From the NCBI RefSeq assembly GCF_000585215.1, contig NZ_AONC01000052.1, positions 44,448-108,447 of the forward strand: a stretch of 64,000 nt of DNA. The letters are read 5' to 3'. Each line of letters opens with the position of its first letter. Position 1 is the first letter of the stretch. Below the pieces are notes generated by a model. It was not told where the DNA came from. It searched no databases and saw only the letters and a program-made list of their open reading frames with translations. This document shows, piece after piece, positions 35,901-41,865 of the stretch. Origin of the DNA: Imhoffiella purpurea. GTDB lineage: Bacteria > Pseudomonadota > Gammaproteobacteria > Chromatiales > Chromatiaceae. The position numbers and the translations under genes were made by a program.

Positions 35901-38135
35901 TCCGAGTTTGGCGATGCGTTCATGCGCCTCGTCGAGATCCCTGACCGCCGGCCGTCCCTGGAAGACCCGGGTACGGTTCTCGTTGCGCTCGACGAACCCG
36001 GCACGCTCCAGCCAGGCGACGGCGATCTTGACCCGGGTGTCGGCGCTGGCGTCGTCGGCCTCGAAGCCGACCCGCAGTTCGCCGTCGCGCAGCAGTTCGC
36101 CGCTGGTGACCACGACCCTGCCCTCTTTGTCGCGCTTCGCCCGGCGCAGTCCGCGCAGGATTTCGGCGATGTCGGCGCGGGTCAGTTCGGAGCGCGATTC
36201 CATGCCGAACTGTTCCTCGATGTCCTGTTCGTCGTAGAGCAGGATGCAGCGCGCGGGTCGCCGGTCGCGCCCGGCGCGTCCGGCCTCCTGGACATAGTTC
36301 TCCAGCGATCCCGGGATGTCGATGTGGACCACCAGTCGCACGTTGTCCTTGTCGACCCCCATGCCGAAGGCGTTGGTGGCGGTGATCACCTGCAGTTCGC
36401 CAGCGACGAAGGCGTCCTGGATGCGGCGTTTCTCGGGGGCCTGGAGTCCGGCATGGAAGCCCTCGGCGCGCCAGCCCTGAGACTTGAGAAACTCGGCCAG
36501 CTCCTCGACCCGCTTGCGGCGCGAGGCATAGATCACGGCCGCCCCGTCCTCGCCGAGATGTTCCTCCAGCACGGACTGGAGCCGCGCCTCCTTCTCCTGG
36601 CGGCGGGTGAGGAGTACGTCGAATTCCAGGTTCGGCCGCTCCTCCCAGCCCTGGAAGAGCGTCAGCTCGACCTTGAGCTCCTTGTGGAAATGGTCCTGGA
36701 TCTCCTGGATCACCTCGGTCTTGGCCGTGGCGGTGAGACAGACGATCGGCGGTATCCGCGTTCCCTGGAGCTCGGCCAGCTCGCGGATGAAGCGCGCGGC
36801 ATAGAGATAGTCGGGCCGGAAATCGTGGCCCCATTTGGAGAAGCAGTGGGCCTCGTCGAAGACCCAGGCGCCGATCTCGCGGCTCTCTAGCACCTGGCGG
36901 AAGGAGGCGTTGCGCAGCTGTTCGGGCGAGACGTAGAGGATGGCGATGTCGCCGAGACGCACCCGCTCCAGCACGTCGCCGCGCTCGGGCGGGGTCAGCA
37001 TGCCGTAGATGGCCGCCGCGCCCGTGGTGCCGGTCTTGGCGGCGAGGTTGTCGACCTGGTCCTTCATGAGCGCCTGGAGCGGCGAGATCACCAGGGTCAG
37101 GACCCCGCGCCGCTGGTGGCGCACCAGTGCCGGCAGCTGGAAGCAGAGCGACTTGCCGCCGCCGGTCGGCAGGATGGCGAGCTGGGATCCGTCGCCCATG
37201 CCGTGGGCGACGATGGCCTCCTGGAGCGAGTCGCCGGCCTCGGTCGCGGGCGTCTCCCTGAAATGCTCGAAGCCGAAGAAGCGTTGGAGTTGGACGCCCG
37301 GATCGTGGATCTCGCGGCACCAGGCGCAGTCCGGCGACCGGCAGGGGACGTCGCGCAGTGCGTGCAGCAGTTCGATGGTTCGGGGGAAGCGATGTCGGAC
37401 CCAGGGTGGCAGCACCGAGCGCGCGCCCGCGACCTGGAGCCAGGCGGTGGCATAGGCGACGACCGGCCGCAGCCTGGGGTCGGTGAAATATCTCAGTGCC
37501 AGCGGGCGGGAGGCGCTGGAGCAGGTCCGCCCCGACCAGCGGCGCCGAACCAGGTCGAGCGCGGCCGGGACGTCCGGGAGCTCGGCACCCAGCGCCCCGA
37601 GGACGATCGAGATGCCGCTTCCGCCGCGCGGTGCCGACTCCAGATCCAGGGCGCCGCGGAAACAGAAGCGATAGAGCGCGAGCAGATCCGAGTCGCCGGC
37701 CGCCGAACGACGTTCCAGTTCCTCCCATTGCTCGGTCAGGACCTGGGCGGCCAGATGGCAGTCGGCCAGTGGGTCGGATACCGTTGCCCGCACCAGCTTG
37801 TAGTTCTTGACCAGGCGGTGATAGGGGTTCTCGGGAAAGACCAGCGGCGACAGGAAGAGTGTGTCGACGACCGGGCGGTCGAGCAGCCTGAGCGCCGGCG
37901 AGAGGGCGCGCAGCCGGTGGAGATCGTGCCCCAGCAGGTTGTGCCCGACCGCCAGCTCGGCGTCGGCGGCGAAGGCGTCTAGCTCCTGCAGGGCGCGATG
38001 CGGATCCGATCCGACCTGGCGATAGAAGGTGCGATCGCCATGGACCGCGCCGATCTTGTGGATCTCGCCGCCCGGTCCGGTTTCCAGATCGAGTAGCAGT
38101 GAGCGGTCGAGAAGATCCTGGAGACGTGTGTCCAT
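32901..38135 (-). CDS. Triple fusion: DEDD exonuclease-like domain, RecQ helicase, UvrD helicase
   Basis: The protein has 1,744 residues from ATG 38135 (GTG 38150 is possible); the 38135 start is supported by a conserved start in the upstream partial copy. Residues ~10-140 form a DnaQ-like fold with LDLET (Asp16, Glu18), GHNLLGHDL (Asp71) and DPLADC (Asp125). The usual catalytic His position is Ser120. A CRSPDCAWC cluster (265-273) precedes a RecQ-type SF2 helicase: PTGGGKS (323-329), DEAH (427-430), KWGHDFRPDY, and an HRDR-like C-terminal half. A UvrD/PcrA-type SF1 helicase occupies ~1110-1600: AGPGSGKT (~1133), DEYQD (~1258), GDDDQNIYAFRG, ENYRS, TLHGAKGLEF, YVGMTRAR. It likely processes recombination or invading-DNA structures. 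No signal peptide is present, so it is cytoplasmic. A defence role is possible but unproven. Confidence 0.93.
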   Translation of the reverse strand: MDTRLQDLLDRSLLLDLETGPGGEIHKIGAVHGDRTFYRQVGSDPHRALQELDAFAADAELAVGHNLLGHDLHRLRALSPALRLLDRPVVDTLFLSPLVFPENPYHRLVKNYKLVRATVSDPLADCHLAAQVLTEQWEELERRSAAGDSDLLALYRFCFRGALDLESAPRGGSGISIVLGALGAELPDVPAALDLVRRRWSGRTCSSASRPLALRYFTDPRLRPVVAYATAWLQVAGARSVLPPWVRHRFPRTIELLHALRDVPCRSPDCAWCREIHDPGVQLQRFFGFEHFRETPATEAGDSLQEAIVAHGMGDGSQLAILPTGGGKSLCFQLPALVRHQRRGVLTLVISPLQALMKDQVDNLAAKTGTTGAAAIYGMLTPPERGDVLERVRLGDIAILYVSPEQLRNASFRQVLESREIGAWVFDEAHCFSKWGHDFRPDYLYAARFIRELAELQGTRIPPIVCLTATAKTEVIQEIQDHFHKELKVELTLFQGWEERPNLEFDVLLTRRQEKEARLQSVLEEHLGEDGAAVIYASRRKRVEELAEFLKSQGWRAEGFHAGLQAPEKRRIQDAFVAGELQVITATNAFGMGVDKDNVRLVVHIDIPGSLENYVQEAGRAGRDRRPARCILLYDEQDIEEQFGMESRSELTRADIAEILRGLRRAKRDKEGRVVVTSGELLRDGELRVGFEADDASADTRVKIAVAWLERAGFVERNENRTRVFQGRPAVRDLDEAHERIAKLGLSAEQRRRWIAVLEALMNCDPDEGLTADELALLGVFRSTDHAPGSRAPEWDRGETAGQRVMRTLHDMASAGLLHQGPQLSAFLRHKVAQASMPTLQRVCTLERAMLAALREEAPDADDGNWYPLSLRQLNQRLRDQGMESNPETLRNLLAGLARDGRGLAGDRSSLEFRQLDRDRYRFRLHRAWSDLDATAQRRQAVARVVLQTLMDKIPADAPPSAELLISFGTDELTDALGRDLSLSGAVKDRLAAVERGLLFLHEHRAMVLQQGVAVFRQAMSIRILPESKGRPYSKGNYAPLATHYSERVFQIHVMDRYARLGLEKIRQAIAFVSAYFTLDKESFVQRYFPDQREVLERATTAESFRRIVESLDNPSQIEIVAAPDEGNRLVLAGPGSGKTRVIVHRCAYLLRVRRVEARTILILCYNRSAALELRRRLAALVGDDARGVTMQTYHGFAMRLTGSSFAARGQTGDRPMDFGQIIEEAITLLEGRADLPGIEPDGVRERLLSGYRHILVDEYQDIDAAQYRMVGAIAGRAEAASGSETDPARLTLLAVGDDDQNIYAFRGADVAFIRRFREDYEAQIHHLVENYRSTRHIINAANALIAHNRDRMKTEQAIRIDRLRAQEPAGGRWETLDPHGRGRVEVMELENSACQAAALIERIRRLRDLGEAEWSDFAVLAFRHETLHPIRALCEAAGIPIAWRQELPPLHRVREIAALIDRLEKQSQISLTADELDAWIPQTTHQWPRLLHALIADWRLESGGLALPCAQIAEFVYESLAEQRRERCLDDGVTLSTLHGAKGLEFDHVLIADGEWSGSASGEADLRLFYVGMTRARQTLTLGRVPDGGNPNPGLFDGDWLTASCVAIEPAETGAIRRRYSPLSPADMDLGYAGRCPEDAPIHAQLSALASGDRLYPRPAPPYLMLQDRHKRTVARLSKQASADWLPRIRDIEEIRILALLRRHADDGKAEYRNAYRCRTWEYPLVEMVWQMPAPSDAGRARA
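38025..38135. repeat. Direct repeat copy A (5' end of the triple-fusion gene)
   Basis: These 111 bases, which encode the first 37 residues of the helicase fusion, align without gaps to 39052-39162. By eye I count 18 differences (about 84% identity). Similarity fades upstream of the start codon. Confidence 0.85.
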
Positions 38136-38273
38136 GTCCGGATTATGCACTGCCCGGCCCTGTCGTCTTCAGCGCCGCTATGAGGTTTGCGATCGGTGCG
38201 TCGGGTAACGCCGACGCCGAGTCAACCTGGTATTGGGCATCATGCGTTGGTACGAGTCCCCGCTCTCGGGTGG

Positions 38274-38720
38274 TCAAGATTCGCGTTGGGCCGCCGCCGT
38301 TTCGTCAGTCGGCACCACCACCGGAATCAGGTCCGAGGCCCGCTTCGCGCGGCGGGCGAAGCGGCGGTCATCGAAGGTGTAGAGCGCCTCGCAATGACGG
38401 CTTCCCGCGAGGTGCAGCGAGTCGGCGAAATCCATGCCCTCGGCGGCGAGGGGCAGGGCGGCGATGACTCGCTCCGCCTCTTCGGTCACGATGTGATCGA
38501 GCCCGAGCAAATGCTCGAAGACGCGCACGACCTGAGCCGGATCGAACCGGTAGAAGGCCCTCAGTACCCACTCCAATTCCAGGATCACCGTGATCGGCAC
38601 GAACAGACTGGGGCTCTCGGTCATGATGCGCCGCGCGATCGGGCGCTGTTTCGCCGCCTCCGGGTCGGACGGATCCTCGACGTAGAAGCGGGCGAGGATG
38701 TTGGTATCAAGCGCGATCAT
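38274..38720 (-). CDS. vapC: PIN-domain toxin (VapC family)
   Basis: This 148-residue PIN nuclease has the first acidic motif MIALDTNIL (Asp5), ILELEWVL with the central Glu, DFADSLHLA and TFDDRRFAR. VapC toxins cleave RNA, commonly tRNA or rRNA. The start ATG 38720 lies inside the antitoxin gene (14-base overlap), the usual coupled arrangement. The pair is embedded between two copies of the start of the helicase-fusion gene. Confidence 0.9.
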   Translation of the reverse strand: MIALDTNILARFYVEDPSDPEAAKQRPIARRIMTESPSLFVPITVILELEWVLRAFYRFDPAQVVRVFEHLLGLDHIVTEEAERVIAALPLAAEGMDFADSLHLAGSRHCEALYTFDDRRFARRAKRASDLIPVVVPTDETAAAQRES

Positions 38721-38967
38721 CGTCCCGCTCGCGCATGGCATCGGCCACGTCGAAATCGGCCAGGCGACGCTCACCGGGACGTTCGCAGCGCAAGAGGCCG
38801 TAGCCGTCTTCGACGCGGGATGGCGGGATGGACTTGAGCAGCCGGATCCGAATGCTGTCCCCTTCCAGCTCGAAGTCCAGTTTGCTGCCGGGGTTGATGC
38901 CCAGCCGGCGGCGGATCGCGGCTGGAATGACGACCTGGCCCTTTTCGGAGACGGTGACTGCCGACAT
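38707..38967 (-). CDS. vapB: AbrB/SpoVT-type antitoxin (VapB)
   Basis: This 86-residue protein has an N-terminal swapped-hairpin DNA-binding fold (VTVSEKGQVVIPAAIRRRLGI) and a C-terminal toxin-binding tail. AGAGGA precedes ATG 38967. It should neutralise the downstream PIN toxin and repress the operon by binding the inverted repeat just upstream of its start. Confidence 0.9.
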   Translation of the reverse strand: MSAVTVSEKGQVVIPAAIRRRLGINPGSKLDFELEGDSIRIRLLKSIPPSRVEDGYGLLRCERPGERRLADFDVADAMRERDDDRA

Positions 38968-38982
38968 CAGGAGATCCTCTGA

Positions 38983-38999
38983 GTCTTACGCGGTAAGAC
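38983..38999. promoter_or_regulatory. Operator-like inverted repeat of the vapBC module
   Basis: GTCTTAC-GCG-GTAAGAC is a perfect 7-bp inverted repeat with a 3-base spacer. It is placed over the predicted transcription start of the antitoxin gene, as expected for antitoxin autoregulation. Confidence 0.65.
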
Positions 39000-39001
39000 G
39001 G

Positions 39002-39029
39002 AGTATATCCCTGAAAGCGATTGTGGCAA
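39002..39029 (-). promoter_or_regulatory. Sigma-70 promoter of vapBC
   Basis: On the minus strand TTGCCA (39024-39029) and TATACT (39002-39007) are separated by 16 bases. They lead directly into the inverted-repeat operator and the vapB start 35 bases further on. Confidence 0.6.
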
Positions 39030-39051
39030 TCGATCGGCCGGGGTCTCGCAT

Positions 39052-39162
39052 GAAGCTGCGATCGCCATGCACGGCCCCGATCTTATGAATGTCCCCGCCC
39101 GGTCCGGTTTCCAGATCGAGAAACAGGCAGCGGTCGAGCAGATCCTTGAATCGGGCGTCCAT
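39052..39162. repeat. Direct repeat copy B (remnant)
   Basis: This is the partner of 38025-38135, offset by 1,027 bases and in the same orientation. The vapBC promoter begins about 22 bases beyond its inner edge, so the toxin-antitoxin module fills the space between the copies. Confidence 0.85.
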
Positions 39163-39223
39163 TCCAGTGATTATCCATCTCATTCAGCCCTTGGGTCATC
39201 TCGCGAATCGGGTCGTTTCCGGT

Positions 39224-40156
39224 ATGGAGAACGTGCAGGAGTCCATGACATCGACATTTCGCGCCGCCTGGATCGAGCAGGCGCGCATCCATCCCTGGAC
39301 CGCCATCGGTCTGGCCGTCGCGGTCCTGGCCGTCGTGGCGATGCTCCTCTCGAGCGTCTGGCAGGTCCTCACCGGCCAGGCGGATGCCGCGCTGCGCCTG
39401 GCCATGCTGGGCGGGTTCGCGGCCTTCGCGGCGACGGCGATCGGGGCCGTGCCGGCGATCGCCCTTCACGGGCTGAATCAGCGTCTGGAGGACAGCATGC
39501 TCGGCATGGCCGCGGGCATGATGCTGGCGGCCAGTTCCTTCTCGCTCATCCTGCCCGGTCTGGCCTCCGGGACGGCGCTGACCGGGAGCGACGCCCTGGG
39601 GGCCGCGACCGTGGTGATCGGGATGGCGCTCGGCGTGCTGCTGATGCTGGGGCTGGATCAGTTCACCCCGCACGAGCATGCCCAAACCGGTCCGTGTGGG
39701 CCGGCCAACGACCGGGTGGGCCGGCTGTGGCTGTTCGTCTTCGCCATCGCGCTGCACAACCTGCCTGAAGGTATGGCGATCGGCGTGTCCTTCTCGCAGG
39801 GCGACCTGTCGGTGGGGCTGCCGCTGACCACGGCGATCGCGCTTCAGGACATGCCCGAGGGGTTGGCGGTGGCCATGGCGCTGCGCGCCATCGGGATCTC
39901 GCCCTGGCGCTCGGTGCTGCTCGCCGCGGCGACCGGTCTGATGGAGCCGCTCGGTGCCCTGCTCGGCGTGGGCCTGACCAGCGGGTTGGCGTTGGCCTAT
40001 CCGGTGGGTCTGGGGCTCGCGGCCGGGGCCATGATCTTCGTCGTCTCGCACGAGGTCATCCCCGAGACCCATCGCAACGGCCATCAGACGCCGGCCACGC
40101 TCGGGCTCATGGCGGGCTTCGCCTTGATGATGGTGCTGGATACGGCCTTGGGCTGA
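39224..40156 (+). CDS. ZIP-family divalent metal transporter (GufA-like)
   Basis: This ~310-residue membrane protein has about eight hydrophobic segments. The metal-binding helices are recognisable: IALHNLPEGMAIG (TM4) and IALQDMPEGLAVAMAL (TM5, Gln in place of His as in GufA relatives). A short His-containing loop (TPHEHAQTG) and a late EVIPETHRNGH segment follow. ZIP proteins import zinc, iron or manganese into the cytoplasm. Possible starts are ATG 39224 and ATG 39245; neither has ideal ribosome-site spacing. The stop is three bases from that of the convergent next gene. Confidence 0.88.
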   Translation: MENVQESMTSTFRAAWIEQARIHPWTAIGLAVAVLAVVAMLLSSVWQVLTGQADAALRLAMLGGFAAFAATAIGAVPAIALHGLNQRLEDSMLGMAAGMMLAASSFSLILPGLASGTALTGSDALGAATVVIGMALGVLLMLGLDQFTPHEHAQTGPCGPANDRVGRLWLFVFAIALHNLPEGMAIGVSFSQGDLSVGLPLTTAIALQDMPEGLAVAMALRAIGISPWRSVLLAAATGLMEPLGALLGVGLTSGLALAYPVGLGLAAGAMIFVVSHEVIPETHRNGHQTPATLGLMAGFALMMVLDTALG

Positions 40157-40159
40157 GGG

Positions 40160-40576
40160 TCAGCCGGGGGCGTCCGGGTCCATCGGGCAGGCGCCCGGGT
40201 CGAGGATGTGGAGGTGCAGGCGTTCGTCGCCGCGGGCGGCCTCGGCGAAGGCCCCTTCCAGCCGCTCGACCTCCTCGGGATCCGGGGCGTTCAGCGCCAC
40301 GACCAGGCGCAGACGGTTCATGGCGGCTGCGTCCCTTTCGGTCTTCCCCGCGGCGATCCAGCCGTGGAGACTCGACAGCGCCTGCGCGGCGTCCGATGGC
40401 TCGACCAGATAGATGAGCAGCCGACCGCCGACGTCGATGCGGCGCCGGACTCCAGCCGCGCGCGAGACGTGTGTCGGTCCGTCCGCGATATGCTCGAAGA
40501 CCTCTGGCGGACAGCCGCAGCCCAGGGTTCGGCGGATGAATGCGGTGAGCTCTGGTGGGGCGGTTCGGGTCGTCAT
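40160..40576 (-). CDS. Conserved hypothetical protein with CGCP motif
   Basis: This is a 138-residue cytoplasmic protein. The N-terminus reads PPELTAFIRRTLGCGCPPEVF, with a vicinal CxCP motif. The middle is alpha/beta (RRIDVGGRLLIYLVEP, NRLRLVVALNAPDPEEV) and the end contains LHLHILDPGACP. The composition supports a real gene. I do not recognise a characterised family; a redox or metal role for the cysteines would be speculation. Confidence 0.6.
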   Translation of the reverse strand: MTTRTAPPELTAFIRRTLGCGCPPEVFEHIADGPTHVSRAAGVRRRIDVGGRLLIYLVEPSDAAQALSSLHGWIAAGKTERDAAAMNRLRLVVALNAPDPEEVERLEGAFAEAARGDERLHLHILDPGACPMDPDAPG

Positions 40577-40704
40577 GACGTTTCCCTCGTCTCGCGTCGC
40601 TCGATCCCGATGCCGGGAGGAGCGGTCGTCGTTCAGAATGCGTTCAGCGATCGGCGCCTATTCTAGACCCCACGACGAAGCACACATCCATCAGGAGTCG
40701 CAAC

Positions 40705-41091
40705 ATGAAGGTTTGGTTCAAAGCTCTCGCGCTCATGACCCTTGGTACGGTTCTGGCCGCCCCGGTTCAGGCGCGCCCGGATCGTTACGACGTCTCCGAC
40801 CGTTTCGATCATCAGGTGCGTCTGATCGAGCGTGGCATGAGGTCTGGCGAACTGACCGATCGCGAGGTGAAACGACTGCGCCATGAGCAGTACCAGCTGC
40901 GCGATATGGCTCGGGATCTGCGCCACGATGGCTATTCGCGGCATGATCGGCGCTTGCTGGATCGGAGAATGGACCGGGCGGAGGATCATATCTGGCAGTT
41001 GAGGAACAATGACGAGCGCCGCTCGCATCATGACAAACGCTACCAGCCATCGCCGCGCCAAGACGATCGGGATGGTGGTCGCTACCGGTGA
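40705..41091 (+). CDS. Small secreted basic/His-Asp-rich protein
   Basis: This 128-residue protein starts at ATG 40705, with AGGAG seven bases upstream. A Sec signal (KALALMTLGTVLAAPVQA, cleavage near residue 23) is followed by a highly charged helix-prone region rich in Arg, Asp, His and Tyr (for example DREVKRLRHEQYQLRDMARDL). The pattern resembles small periplasmic proteins of unknown role that may bind metals or polyanions. No domain is recognised. Confidence 0.7.
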   Translation: MKVWFKALALMTLGTVLAAPVQARPDRYDVSDRFDHQVRLIERGMRSGELTDREVKRLRHEQYQLRDMARDLRHDGYSRHDRRLLDRRMDRAEDHIWQLRNNDERRSHHDKRYQPSPRQDDRDGGRYR

Positions 41092-41169
41092 TCCATGATC
41101 TCTGGCCGGGCCGTGACGGCCTGGCCAGCTTGCGATTCGGGAGCCGGACGACCGGCGGTGACCAATGGG

Positions 41170-41721
41170 TCAGAAGGGGTTGTAGTGGGCGTGCTCGGTG
41201 AAGTCCATGTATCCGGCGCTCACGCCCTGGCGCCAGCCGGCACCGAAGCGGATCGGGGCGACCACCACGTCGCCCGACTGCAGATAGTTGACTCCGACCC
41301 CGCCGATCAGATAGAGGCTGCCCTCGACGCCCGGAAAGCGCTGGAAGAGATATTGCTCGCTCGGCAGCCGGTAGATGAGCACGAAGACCTTGGAGACGTT
41401 GAGGCCGAGGTCCAGTCCGATCGAGGGCCCCTGCCAGAATACCTGGCGCCGGTAGCCGTTCTTCATATTGAGGATGCCCTTGCCGTAGCGGACGCCGACG
41501 GCGACGGCCGCCCCGATCTCGTTGCCGGCGATATAGGCATTGGGCTCGCCCTGCTCCTCGAAGACCTTCTCGACGACCTTGCCGAGATTCTCCGCGCCCT
41601 GGCCGAAGAAGACCTCGAGTTGGGCGAGGATCTCCTCGCGCTGATAGGTGTCCTCGTCGGCGCGGGCCGGCTGGACGGCACAGATCAGCAGGACCAGGGT
41701 GGCGGCTAGATAGGGTCTCAT
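41170..41721 (-). CDS. DUF1134/EipA-like envelope protein
   Basis: This is a 183-residue exported protein; ATG 41721 is chosen because GGGAG lies eight bases upstream and a signal peptide (LAATLVLLICAVQPARA) follows. The mature protein contains the DUF1134 core: GNEIGAAVAVGVRYGKG, QVFWQGPSIGLDLGLN, VSKVFVLIYRLP, LFQRFPGVEGSLYLIGG and GVNYLQSGDVVVAPIRFG. The alphaproteobacterial relative EipA is a periplasmic beta-barrel protein needed for envelope integrity. A similar role is inferred here. Confidence 0.85.
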   Translation of the reverse strand: MRPYLAATLVLLICAVQPARADEDTYQREEILAQLEVFFGQGAENLGKVVEKVFEEQGEPNAYIAGNEIGAAVAVGVRYGKGILNMKNGYRRQVFWQGPSIGLDLGLNVSKVFVLIYRLPSEQYLFQRFPGVEGSLYLIGGVGVNYLQSGDVVVAPIRFGAGWRQGVSAGYMDFTEHAHYNPF

Positions 41722-41865
41722 CTCGATCTCTCCCACTTGATCATACTTCTGGTGCTTGGAGGGTCGTTCGCCCGGATCGGTTCCGGTGTCTGACCCTTCT
41801 TCTCGCGTGCCCGACCGATCCTTGGATTCCGTCGCATGCCCAGGATCATGCGACGCGCGTTCGGG

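Larger units (their letters stand above)
38986..39162 (-). pseudogene. Truncated copy of the helicase-fusion gene start
   Basis: From ATG 39162 the frame encodes MDARFKDLLDRCLFLDLETG and continues as PGGDIHKIGAVHGDRSF, matching residues 1-37 of the triple fusion, with mostly conservative changes (E/D, T/S, L/F). It then runs into unrelated residues and stops at 38986 within the vapB promoter region. The rest of the exonuclease and both helicases are missing. It is best read as the remnant of a second, related gene. Confidence 0.85.
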
